Of a stretch of 37,480 bases of DNA, positions 15,903-23,117 are shown piece by piece. The position numbers were made by a program, and so were the translations under genes. This DNA is from Streptomyces albicerus (GTDB lineage Bacteria; Actinomycetota; Actinomycetes; Streptomycetales; Streptomycetaceae). How positions within the stretch are numbered: position 1 is the stretch's first letter; every line of letters starts with the position of its first letter. A model generated the notes under the pieces. It had not been told where the DNA came from. It did not search any database and saw nothing but the letters and a program-made list of their open reading frames with translations. Location: NCBI RefSeq assembly GCF_008905045.1, contig NZ_VWMY01000064.1, positions 27,658-65,137 of the forward strand, written 5' to 3'.

Positions 15903-15937
15903 TCCGAGAGTCATTACAGAGTCATCCGAGAGTCATT
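15903..15937. repeat. 13-bp direct repeats upstream of the LAL regulator
   Basis: TCCGAGAGTCATT occurs at 15903-15915 and 15925-15937, a period of 22 bp or about two helical turns. The pair lies about 65-100 bp upstream of the likely transcription start for the downstream operon and could be an activator site. Confidence 0.65.
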
Positions 15938-15987
15938 CGACTGATGGTTGAGGCACATCCGCTGTGTGGGAGATCGCAGCCGACGGG

Positions 15988-15993
15988 TAGCAT
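15988..15993 (+). promoter_or_regulatory. Possible -10 element for the 48-codon ORF / LAL operon
   Basis: TAGCAT fits the Streptomyces TANNNT -10 consensus, 42 bases before the small ORF start. No good -35 is found 16-19 bases upstream, which would fit an activated promoter using the repeats at 15903-15937. Confidence 0.35.
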
Positions 15994-16029
15994 TCGGCAC
16001 GTAGTGACCGTTACCGGAGGAAGCTCCAC

Positions 16030-16176
16030 ATGCCGATACCTGCTGTGCCGTCGACCGAACGTCCGGCCATGCCTGAGCGTTCTGTCACCACGCAGGTAAA
16101 CCGTGGCAAGGGCAGCGTCGGCAGGCCGCACGTGCCGGAAATCCCGCAGAGACCGGCACCGGCACACGCGCGATGA
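16030..16176 (+). CDS. Short ORF (48 residues) translationally coupled to the LAL regulator
   Basis: The ATG at 16030 lies nine bases after a strong GGAGG (16016-16020), and its TGA (16174-16176) overlaps the ATG of the LAL regulator in an ATGA junction. The regulator itself has no ribosome site, so its translation probably depends on this ORF. The peptide is Pro/Arg-rich, with no Cys, no signal peptide and no family match that I can recognise (it begins MPIPAVPSTERPAMPERSV). It could be a regulatory leader, a small partner protein, or the displaced N-terminus of the regulator. Translation is well supported; the function is unknown. Confidence 0.65.
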   Translation: MPIPAVPSTERPAMPERSVTTQVNRGKGSVGRPHVPEIPQRPAPAHAR

Positions 16177-18911
16177 TCGGCCGGGACGAGGAACTGCGCA
16201 CCCTGCGCGGGCTGCTGACGGACGCGACGGCCGGGCACGGCAGCGCGATGCTCGTCCAGGGCACCGCCGGCGTCGGCAAGTCAGCTCTGCTGCGCGAAGT
16301 CGGCTCCGAGGCTGCCCGGAACGGTTTCACTGTGCTGCACACATCCGGGGTGGAGACCGAGCAGTGGCTGCCGTTCGCCGCACTGCAACTGCTGCTCCAA
16401 CCGGCCGCCCGCGGGATCACGAACCTGCCGACCCCACACCAGCTGGCGCTCAACGGCGCGTTCGGCACCACGGAGACCGAGCCGTCCATATTCCAGGTCG
16501 GGCTGGCCGTACTCGAACTACTCGCCGACGCAGCCGACCGGCAGCCGCTCCTGCTGCTCGTCGACGACCTGCAGTGGATCGATTCGTCCAGCCGGGACGT
16601 GCTCAGGTTCGTCGCCCGGCGCACCCGCGACCACGCCATCCTGGTCATCGGCGCCTCCCGGATCCAGTCCCTCGACTCCTACAGCCGGAGCCAACCGAAC
16701 CTCCATCTGGAACCGCTGGACCGGACGGCCGCCGCCGAGCTACTCGATGCCGGCTCGCCCGATCTGCCGGCGCCGGTACGGGCGCTCATCCTGGAGCGTG
16801 CCGCGGGTAATCCACTGGCCCTGGTCGAGCTGCCCAAGGCGGTGCGGGGCATGCCCGCGCAGCCGGATGATCTGCCGCTGACCCAGCGGCTGGAGGCCGC
16901 GTTCGCCGAACGTACCGACTCAGCAAGCCAGGAGTGCCGCACGTTCCTCCTGGCCCTGGCAGCCGAGCCGACCGCACCGGTGAGCCGGCTGCTGGAAGTG
17001 TCGAGTCGCCTCACCGGCTCGGCTGTTTCCCTGAACGCACTGCAGGAGGCGATCGACGCGGGCCTGGTCGCCCTGGTCGGCCGTACCCCCGAGTTCCGGC
17101 ACCCGCTGATGCGCTCGGCGATCTACACCCGCGCCGCGGTCGCCGACCGGCTGGCCACCCACCGCGCCCTCGCGGTGGTCATGGACGACACTCCCGATCG
17201 CCAACTGGCCCACCAGGCCGCGGCCACGATCGGTCCGGACGAGGAACTGGCTGCCCGACTCGAGCGCTTCGCCGACGGGTCGCAGGCCAGGGGGAAGGTG
17301 GCGGCGGCCGTCCCGGCCCTGCGCCAGGCGGCCGAACTCGTCCACGACGCACGCCGCCGAACCGGCATCCTGGTCCGGGCAGCCGAGCTCTCCAGCGAGA
17401 TCAACGACCGCATCAACACCCAGGTGCTGCTGGACCGCACCGACTTGAGCGCACTCGGCCCGGTGGAACGAGCCCGTCTCCTGGCCGTGTCCGACAAGTT
17501 CGCGTTCGAACCGGACGAGCCGCATCGGCGGATCCAGGACATGGTCATCGCGGCGGCCGAAGCGTTCGACGCAGGAGCCGGTGACGTCGCCGAGAACCTG
17601 CTGTGGCGTGCCGCCGCACGATGCTTCTTCCAGGACGGCGATGCACACGTGCGTGCTGAGGCCGCGGCCGAACTGGATCGTTGGAGTCCCGATCCGGACG
17701 CCCCCCACGTACTGATGGTACGGGCGCACACCGAACCGTACCGGCACGGCGTCGACCTGATCGCGCGGCTCCACGGCCTCGAGCCGGACCGCGAGGACGG
17801 CTGGATCCTGCATTTCCTCGGCAGCGGCACGATGGGCATCGGCGACCTCAGCAGCTCCGCCCGGTACAACGCGCTGGCGTCCGCGGCATGGCGGTCCCAG
17901 GGCAGGCTCGGGCTGCTCGCCCGCTCGCTGGCCGCCGGCGGGTCGCGGGTGTACCTCGGTCAGCTCGACCGGGCTCGCGAAGAGTGCGCCGAGGGGCTCG
18001 TCCTGGCCGAGGAGACCGGGGAGTGGATCGTCTGGCTGGGCCTGAAGGCGATGGCCGGCCTGGCGGCCACGCTGCGTGGTGAGACCGAGGCCGCGGCGCG
18101 GACGGTCCGCGAACTGCGCGCCCACAGCCTGTTCGCCGGTATGCCGTTCGCCGCCTCGCCGGCGCAGCAGATCGACGGCCTCCTCGCTCTTTTCGACGGC
18201 CGCGCAACGGAGGCGTACGACATTCTCGCGCGTGCGTTCGATCCGGCCGATCAGCACTACCACTCGGTGCGCCGCTGGCTGCTCGCACCGGACCTGGCGG
18301 ACGCCGCGGTCGCCGCCGGCGTCGTTGAGCAGGCCCGGGAACTACTGGCCGAACTTCCAGAGCTGGCCGACCAGCTGCCCTCGGAAATGATGGTGGTCGC
18401 ACACGCCTACACCGACGCAGTGCTGGCTCCGGACGACACGGCCGAGGAGCGCTACACCGCGGCCCTCGCCGCGCTGCCGGCCGGCTGGCCGCTGTCGCAT
18501 GCCCGGCTGCACCTGCACCACGGCCGCTGGCTGCGCCGGCAACGCCGCAACGTGGACGCCCGGAACCCGCTGCGCGCCGCCCGCGACGAGTTCGACCGGG
18601 TCGGCGCGCAGCCCTGGGCCGAGATGGCCCGCGAGCAGCTGCGTGCGGCCGGCGAATCGGGCGGTCGGCGGCACGCGAACACCGACGAGCAGCTGTCGGC
18701 CCAGGAAAAGCAGATAGCCGAGCTGGCGTCACAGGGGCTGAGCAACCGGGAGATCGGCCAGCGCCTGTTCATCTCGCACCGCACCGTCGGAGCCCACCTG
18801 TACCGGATCTATCCGCGCCTGGGCATCTCCAGCCGGGGCAAGCTCGCCGCCGCGCTCGCGGCCCTCCACGAAGCACGGCCCGCAGCCGACTTGTCCGGCG
18901 GCCCGGAATGA
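16173..18911 (+). CDS. LAL-type (LuxR family, ATP-binding) transcriptional regulator
   Basis: A 912-residue large ATP-binding LuxR regulator. It opens directly with the AAA/STAND module: IGRDEELRTLRGLL, Walker A GTAGVGKS (30-37) and Walker B LLLLVDDLQWID (about 126-137). A long alpha-helical TPR-like middle follows. A C-terminal LuxR helix-turn-helix closes it (LSAQEKQIAELASQGLSNREIGQRLFIS is the recognisable stretch, about 846-873, followed by RTVGAHLYRIYPRLGI). LAL proteins usually activate nearby secondary-metabolite or sugar operons on binding an inducer, but no biosynthetic cluster flanks this one. The ATG at 16173 has no ribosome site and overlaps the stop of the upstream short ORF by 4 bp. 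The inducer and targets are unknown. Confidence 0.9.
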   Translation: MIGRDEELRTLRGLLTDATAGHGSAMLVQGTAGVGKSALLREVGSEAARNGFTVLHTSGVETEQWLPFAALQLLLQPAARGITNLPTPHQLALNGAFGTTETEPSIFQVGLAVLELLADAADRQPLLLLVDDLQWIDSSSRDVLRFVARRTRDHAILVIGASRIQSLDSYSRSQPNLHLEPLDRTAAAELLDAGSPDLPAPVRALILERAAGNPLALVELPKAVRGMPAQPDDLPLTQRLEAAFAERTDSASQECRTFLLALAAEPTAPVSRLLEVSSRLTGSAVSLNALQEAIDAGLVALVGRTPEFRHPLMRSAIYTRAAVADRLATHRALAVVMDDTPDRQLAHQAAATIGPDEELAARLERFADGSQARGKVAAAVPALRQAAELVHDARRRTGILVRAAELSSEINDRINTQVLLDRTDLSALGPVERARLLAVSDKFAFEPDEPHRRIQDMVIAAAEAFDAGAGDVAENLLWRAAARCFFQDGDAHVRAEAAAELDRWSPDPDAPHVLMVRAHTEPYRHGVDLIARLHGLEPDREDGWILHFLGSGTMGIGDLSSSARYNALASAAWRSQGRLGLLARSLAAGGSRVYLGQLDRAREECAEGLVLAEETGEWIVWLGLKAMAGLAATLRGETEAAARTVRELRAHSLFAGMPFAASPAQQIDGLLALFDGRATEAYDILARAFDPADQHYHSVRRWLLAPDLADAAVAAGVVEQARELLAELPELADQLPSEMMVVAHAYTDAVLAPDDTAEERYTAALAALPAGWPLSHARLHLHHGRWLRRQRRNVDARNPLRAARDEFDRVGAQPWAEMAREQLRAAGESGGRRHANTDEQLSAQEKQIAELASQGLSNREIGQRLFISHRTVGAHLYRIYPRLGISSRGKLAAALAALHEARPAADLSGGPE

Positions 18912-19018
18912 ACTGCCGACGTCCGGCATCAGCACGCATGTTGGGACCTGTCCCCGGTGGCGGCCACCGCTGAGCCCGGCCCCGGCGGGCGCCGGGAGGA
19001 GAGATCTCTTCTGACGAC

Positions 19019-19040
19019 GAAGACCGGGATGACGGTCTTC
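19019..19040 (+). terminator. Hairpin between the LAL regulator and the MBL hydrolase
   Basis: GAAGACCG (19019-19026) and CGGTCTTC (19033-19040) form a perfect 8-bp stem with a GGATGA loop, about 110 bp after the LAL stop. There is no T-run. It may terminate the LAL transcript ahead of the next promoter. Confidence 0.45.
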
Positions 19041-19064
19041 TCGCCCGAGTTCAAGGCGCGGCAC

Positions 19065-19070
19065 TAGGGT
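19065..19070 (+). promoter_or_regulatory. Possible -10 for a leaderless MBL-fold gene
   Basis: TAGGGT (TANNNT) ends eight bases before the ATG at 19079, and no ribosome site is present. Transcription would start at or next to the A of the ATG, the usual geometry of leaderless actinobacterial genes. The -35 is weak. Confidence 0.4.
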
Positions 19071-19078
19071 CCCGTCTC

Positions 19079-19825
19079 ATGCGACTGACGGTTCTCGGTG
19101 GCTGTGGCGCATGGCCCACCGCAGCCCAGGCATGCAGCGGCTACCTCGTGGAGTACGCCGGGTTCCGACTGCTCGTCGACCCCGGCTATGCCACGCTGCC
19201 GCGCCTGCTCCAGCTCGGCACCGTCGACGCGGTCGACGCCGTGCTGGTCAGCCACGGGCATCCCGACCACTGCGCCGACCTCAACCCGCTGCTACGCGCC
19301 CGAGGCCTGAGCGACGACCCGCCGCCACCCCTGCCCGTCCACGCCCCGCACGGAGCGGTCGACGCCGTTCTCGCCCTCGACAGACCGAGCATGTACGCCG
19401 GGGCGTACCACCTCCACGAGTTCAGCCCCGGCGACCGGTTCGAGATCGGGCCCTTCACCGCCGACACCTGGCTCCTGCCGCACTTCGTGCCCGATGCGGG
19501 CATTCGGCTCACCACACCGGAGGCCGTGCTCGCCTACACCGGCGACACCGGTCCCAGCCAGGACATCCCGCGCCTCGCGGCAGGCGCCGACCTGTTCCTG
19601 TCGGAGGCCACGTACGTCCACCGGGTACCGACCGCCGACGCACCGTATCTGCTGACAGCACGACTGGCCGGCCAGTACGCCCACCAAGCGGGCGCTGCCC
19701 GACTGATGCTCACCCACCTTTGGCCGGGGACGGATCCGGCGACCGCGCGAGAAGCGGCCGCGACAGCCTTCGCGTACCCCATCGGCGTCGCGGCCCCGGG
19801 CCTCGTCGTCAACCTCGGAGGGTGA
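19079..19825 (+). CDS. Metallo-beta-lactamase-fold hydrolase
   Basis: A 248-residue cytoplasmic MBL-fold protein. The metal motif HxHxDH is complete: SHGHPDH with His59, His61, Asp63 and His64. Later ligands are visible in YTGDTGPSQD and in LMLTHLWPGTD, and the strand TVLGGCGAWPTAAQACSGYLVE is typical of the RNase Z/ElaC-like or phosphodiesterase branch of the superfamily. Streptomyces carries several such proteins. The substrate could be a cyclic nucleotide, an RNA end or a metabolite; nothing here decides. There is no ribosome site, so it is probably leaderless. It stands alone, with a convergent peptidase E-like gene 42 bp downstream. Confidence 0.87.
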   Translation: MRLTVLGGCGAWPTAAQACSGYLVEYAGFRLLVDPGYATLPRLLQLGTVDAVDAVLVSHGHPDHCADLNPLLRARGLSDDPPPPLPVHAPHGAVDAVLALDRPSMYAGAYHLHEFSPGDRFEIGPFTADTWLLPHFVPDAGIRLTTPEAVLAYTGDTGPSQDIPRLAAGADLFLSEATYVHRVPTADAPYLLTARLAGQYAHQAGAARLMLTHLWPGTDPATAREAAATAFAYPIGVAAPGLVVNLGG

Positions 19826-19867
19826 ACAGAGAGGATGACGTAACAGTCACTTTGCGATCGGACGACG

Positions 19868-20707
19868 TCAGGTGATCGTCGGCAGGTGGCGCGGCTCGAC
19901 GCGTTCCTCGACGGCCGTGTCGCCGTCGCGCCTCACGATGTACGCGCCCTTGCCCGGCAACTCCGAGACGGCTTCGGTCAGTTCGGTGCCGCGGTAGACC
20001 AGGCCCACCCCGTCGTCGGTGCAGTGGGTGGTGGGGAGGGTGCCCTCCGCGACGAGGCGGTGGACGAGAGGGCGGCGGCCGGTGTCGGTGTCGTAGTGGA
20101 CGCCGTTGCCGTACGGCAGGAAGCCCAACGCGTCGGTGAGCGGGCGGAGTTCGGGGCCGAAGGAGTCCGTGGTGCCGCCCTGGAACCAGCAGATCGAACC
20201 CGCGCTGACGCCGCTGAGGACGACACCCGACGCCCAGGCCCGGCGGAGGATGTCGTCGAGGCCGTGCACCCGCCACACCGCGAGGAGGTTCGCCACCGAG
20301 CCGCCCATGACCCAGATGACGTCCTGTTCGAGGACCGTGCCCTCGACGTCGTCGTGGTTGGGCATCGGGAAGAGCTGGAGTGGAGTGAGGTCGAAGCCCG
20401 CCACGCGCGCGGCCTCGGCCATGCGTGCCGTGAAGTGTTCGGCGTCGCCGATGGCCGTGCCTATGTACATGACGCGCGGGCGGCGGCCGTGGGCGCCCGA
20501 CAGTTCGACCGCGTGGTGCACCAGGGCGTCGAACATCACCATGGTCCGGCCGCCGCCGGCACGGTGGCCGCCGGAGGTGGCGAGGATGGTGGGCTCCCGT
20601 CCGTTCGCGGAAGGCGGAGTTGGGGTGGTGGCGGCGGGCGTCGTGGCGGACGCCGAGTCCGGCGTCGTGGACGGCGCTGGGTCGGGCGTCGTGGAGGGCG
20701 CGGTCAT
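19868..20707 (-). CDS. Peptidase E-like (family S51) protein
   Basis: A 279-residue protein of the peptidase E / class I glutamine amidotransferase-like fold, known for Asp-X dipeptide hydrolysis and, in the cyanophycinase branch, for degrading cyanophycin. The nucleophile elbow is LSGVSAGS with Ser168; VIWVMGGSVANLL upstream and TDDGVGLVYRGTEL downstream fit the fold. The first ~33 residues are a Ser/Thr/Pro/Ala-rich tail built of 8-residue repeats, not expected in the family, and the conserved part begins at PTILATSGGHR. The ATG at 20707 is kept because no start codon lies nearer the core. It is followed closely by the MBL gene convergently and preceded by the gntR gene on the same strand (24-bp gap), so the two may be co-transcribed. 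Confidence 0.83.
   Translation of the reverse strand: MTAPSTTPDPAPSTTPDSASATTPAATTPTPPSANGREPTILATSGGHRAGGGRTMVMFDALVHHAVELSGAHGRRPRVMYIGTAIGDAEHFTARMAEAARVAGFDLTPLQLFPMPNHDDVEGTVLEQDVIWVMGGSVANLLAVWRVHGLDDILRRAWASGVVLSGVSAGSICWFQGGTTDSFGPELRPLTDALGFLPYGNGVHYDTDTGRRPLVHRLVAEGTLPTTHCTDDGVGLVYRGTELTEAVSELPGKGAYIVRRDGDTAVEERVEPRHLPTIT
20637..20704. repeat. 24-bp tandem repeats encoding the N-terminal tail of the peptidase E-like protein
   Basis: GGCGTCGTGG recurs at 20637, 20661 and 20685, exactly 24 bp apart. Read on the minus strand this gives 8-residue units of the form STTPDPAP, STTPDSAS, ATTPAATT. It is an in-frame repeat likely to vary in copy number. Confidence 0.75.
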
Positions 20708-20731
20708 GGCACCGGATCCTAGCGACGCCCG

Positions 20732-21454
20732 TCAGAGCCGCTGTGCGTCGTTCTCCTCCGGGTCCCAGTCCAGCAGCCGCACCTTCGCCACCGTCTGTAC
20801 GTGCCGGCGCATCGCGGCGGCCGCCCGGCCGGGCTGCTGGGCGACGATCGCGTCGAAGATCGCCCGGTGCTGGGTGAAGGAGCGGGTGGGACGGCTCGGC
20901 TGACGCAGCGACTCGTGGCGGCTCTCGGTGATCTGGTCGGCGATGGCGTGCATGAACTCGGCGAGGATGCCGCTGTGGGCCGCCGCCGTGACCGCCGCGT
21001 GGAAGAGCCGGTCGCCCTCGACGCCGTGTTCACCCGCCCTGATCTCGTCCTGCATATGGGCGAGGGCGGCGTCCATGGCGGCGATGTCCTCGTCGGTGCG
21101 GCGCTCGGCGGCCAGTTCGGCGAGCTTGGTCTCCAACGCCTCGCGGGCGTCGAGTACGTCGGGGAGCCGGCGGCGGCGTTCGACGAGTTGCTCCACCGGT
21201 TCGACGTCGAGGGTGTCGCGGACCAGGTAGGTGCCGCCGCCGTGGCGGGCCTCCACGAGTCCCTGGACCTCCAGGACGACGATGGCCTGCTTCACGGAGG
21301 CGCGGCTGACGCCGAGGCGGGCCGCCAGGTCGCGCTCGGGCGGGAGGCGGTCGCCGGCGCCCAGGCCGCCCTCGGTGACGTAACTGCGCAGGCGGTCGAG
21401 GACCTGCTCGTACAGGCGCGGCTTGGACCCCATCGGCCGCAGTGCGTCGGTCAT
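20732..21454 (-). CDS. GntR-family regulator, FadR/FCD subgroup, of the malonate locus
   Basis: A 240-residue repressor-type protein. Residues about 14-78 form the GntR winged helix (LPPERDLAARLGVSRASVKQAI, then GLVEARHGGGTYLV). Residues about 95-225 are an FCD ligand-binding domain with the expected helical pattern (EALETKLAELAAERRT, FHAAVTAAAHSGI, HRAIFDAI). The ATG at 21454 has GGGGGAAGG upstream; the frame is open to 21595, but that extension is the operator repeats read as protein. It is divergent from matC, so it probably senses malonate or a malonyl derivative and controls both promoters, as MatR does in rhizobia. The ligand is inferred from context. Confidence 0.88.
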   Translation of the reverse strand: MTDALRPMGSKPRLYEQVLDRLRSYVTEGGLGAGDRLPPERDLAARLGVSRASVKQAIVVLEVQGLVEARHGGGTYLVRDTLDVEPVEQLVERRRRLPDVLDAREALETKLAELAAERRTDEDIAAMDAALAHMQDEIRAGEHGVEGDRLFHAAVTAAAHSGILAEFMHAIADQITESRHESLRQPSRPTRSFTQHRAIFDAIVAQQPGRAAAAMRRHVQTVAKVRLLDWDPEENDAQRL

Positions 21455-21477
21455 GTCCGGCCTTCCCCCTTTGGCTG

Positions 21478-21606
21478 AGTGGCTGAACCAATTTACGTCA
21501 CTTCCCTTGACGCTCTCCATGGTCGCGGTCGAATGTGGTTCAGCCACTTGGCCACTGAACCACTCAGCCACTCGTCCATTCAGCCATTCAGCCATTCAGC
21601 CACTCG
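21478..21606. promoter_or_regulatory. Divergent gntR-matC operator with inverted repeat and iterons
   Basis: AGTGGCTGAACCA (21478-21490) and TGGTTCAGCCACT (21536-21548) are a perfect 13-bp inverted pair 45 bp apart. The right arm opens a run of related half-sites that ends in three exact tandem copies of CATTCAGC (21577-21600) plus a variant CACTCGAC. A possible matC promoter, TTGACG (21507-21512), 18 bases, GAATGT (21531-21536), would start transcription at the right arm, and AATTTA (21490-21495) reads as a -10 (TAAATT) for gntR beside the left arm. The layout fits repression of both genes by the GntR protein. Confidence 0.7.
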
Positions 21607-21633
21607 ACAAGGGACCCAAAGACGGGAGCCCGT

Positions 21634-23073
21634 ATGTCCGCCGAACTGATATCGATCCTCGTGCTCGTCGTGGTGTTCGTGATCGCCACCACTCGCTCCA
21701 TCAACATGGGCGCCCTCGCCTTCGCCGCCGCCTTCGGGGTCGGCGAACTCGTCGCGGAACTCGACGCCGACAAGATCTTCGCCGGCTTCCCCGGCGACCT
21801 CTTCGTCGTGCTCGTCGGCGTGACGTACCTGTTCGCGATCGCCCGGGCCAACGGCACCACCGACTGGCTGGTGCACGCCTCGATCCAGCTCGTACGCGGA
21901 CGGGTCGTGCTCATCCCGTGGGTGATGTTCGTGCTGACGGGGGCGCTCACCGCGATCGGCGCGGTCAGTCCGGCCGCCGTCGCCATCGTGGCGCCGATCG
22001 CGCTGAGCTTCGCCGCGCGGTACCACATCAGCCCGCTGCTGATGGGCGCGATGGTGGTGCACGGCGCGCAGGGCGGCGGCTTCTCCCCGATCAGCATCTA
22101 CGGGACGATCGTCAACGGCATCGTCGAGCGCGAGGACCTCCCCGGCAACGAGGTCGCTCTCTTCCTCGCCTCACTCGTCGTCAACCTCGTGATCGCGGGG
22201 GTGATGTTCGTCCTGTTCGGCGGGCTGAAGCTGGGGCGCGACGAGGTCGTCGCGGAGGCCTCGTCGCCCAAGGGGGGCACAGGCGTCGGCGCCTCGACGT
22301 CCGGGACCACGGGCACTGGACCTTCGCCGTCCTCGTCCCCGTCCACCGGCGCGGGCACGAGCACCAGCGACAACACCGGTACCAGCACAAACACCAGCAC
22401 CAGCACCAGCACCGACGGGAAGGGCGCGCCCACGAAGCTCGCAGAGCGCGAGAGGCCCGAAGACGAGACCATCCGCCTCAACCCCGCCCGTATCGCCACT
22501 CTCGCCGCCCTCGTCGCCCTGGTCGTCGCCGTGCTCGCCTTCGACCTGGACGCCGGGCTCACGTCCATCACCCTCGCCGTCCTGCTCGCCGCCTGCTGGC
22601 CGGAGGACAGCCGCAACGCCGTCTCCCAGATCGCCTGGTCGACGGTCCTGCTGATCTGCGGTGTGCTGACGTACGTCGGCGTCCTGGACGAGATGGGCAC
22701 GATCGACTGGGCCGGCGAGGGCGTCAGCGACATCGGCATCCCGCTGCTGTCCGCCGTACTGCTCTGCTACATCGGCGCCCTGGTCTCCGCGTTCGCCTCC
22801 TCCGTCGGCATCATGGGGGCGCTGATCCCGCTGGCGGTGCCGTTCCTGGCGCAGGGCGAGATCGGGGCGGTCGGCATGGTGGCGGCGCTCGCGGTGTCGG
22901 CGACGGTGGTGGACGTGAGCCCCTTCTCGACCAACGGTGCGCTGGTGCTCGCGGCGGCACCCGGCGTCGACCGGGAGCGTTTCTTCCGGCAGTTGATGGT
23001 GTACGGAGGGATCGTGGTGGCCGTGGTCCCCGCCGTGGTGTGGCTCGCGCTGGTGGTACCCGACTGGGGATGA
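21634..23073 (+). CDS. matC: MatC-like malonate / dicarboxylate carrier
   Basis: A 479-residue inner-membrane carrier with about eleven hydrophobic helices, of the MatC / ion-transporter type that imports malonate. It starts directly with a helix (ISILVLVVVFVIATTRSINMG) and carries the internal motifs GAVSPAAVAIVAP and GGGFSPISIYG in the first half and VVDVSPFSTNGAL in the second, matching re-entrant loops in pseudo-symmetric halves. An unusual ~55-residue Ser/Thr/Gly-rich hydrophilic segment (about residues 208-265) joins the halves. It lies directly ahead of matB and behind the operator repeats. Substrate specificity rests on the matB linkage. Confidence 0.85.
   Translation: MSAELISILVLVVVFVIATTRSINMGALAFAAAFGVGELVAELDADKIFAGFPGDLFVVLVGVTYLFAIARANGTTDWLVHASIQLVRGRVVLIPWVMFVLTGALTAIGAVSPAAVAIVAPIALSFAARYHISPLLMGAMVVHGAQGGGFSPISIYGTIVNGIVEREDLPGNEVALFLASLVVNLVIAGVMFVLFGGLKLGRDEVVAEASSPKGGTGVGASTSGTTGTGPSPSSSPSTGAGTSTSDNTGTSTNTSTSTSTDGKGAPTKLAERERPEDETIRLNPARIATLAALVALVVAVLAFDLDAGLTSITLAVLLAACWPEDSRNAVSQIAWSTVLLICGVLTYVGVLDEMGTIDWAGEGVSDIGIPLLSAVLLCYIGALVSAFASSVGIMGALIPLAVPFLAQGEIGAVGMVAALAVSATVVDVSPFSTNGALVLAAAPGVDRERFFRQLMVYGGIVVAVVPAVVWLALVVPDWG
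22285..22420 (+). repeat. ACC-AGC hexamer-type repeats encoding the Ser/Thr linker of MatC
   Basis: A run of ACCAGC-like hexamers (clearest at 22361-22412) encodes Thr-Ser repeats in the loop between the two membrane halves. It is low-complexity sequence, prone to slippage and probably a flexible cytoplasmic linker. Confidence 0.6.
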
Positions 23074-23117
23074 CCCCGGCGGCGCTCGCAATGACAGACG
23101 ACTAAGGAGTACGACGC

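Larger units (their letters stand above)
15264..16029. other. Gene-poor 766-bp stretch
   Basis: No convincing gene. The best open frame is on the minus strand, 15238-15681 (147 codons, GTG start inside the 15665-15700 repeat). Its middle (GVALALALALQDPLPVGDLVVL, then VDPFGTPVRMPGRCNPAWIA) looks protein-like, but it has no recognisable family, no ribosome site, weaker codon bias, and overlaps both the SsgA-like gene end and its hairpin. It may be a gene remnant. The rest holds two sets of direct repeats, a small hairpin with a CTTC loop (15807-15820), and the presumed control region of the downstream regulator. Confidence 0.5.

Noticed and set aside
16173..19825. LAL regulator considered as part of a secondary-metabolite cluster
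   Set aside because: No biosynthetic core enzymes flank it; the condensation-domain protein is 8 kb away in a different operon.
21455..21595. N-terminal extension of the GntR protein (AEWLNGRVAEW repeats)
   Set aside because: The apparent peptide repeats are the operator iterons translated; a ribosome site precedes the ATG at 21454.
21577..21606. CATTCAGC array considered as a CRISPR or replication iteron array
   Set aside because: Units are 8 bp with no unique spacers, and neither cas nor replication genes are present; the operator reading is simpler.
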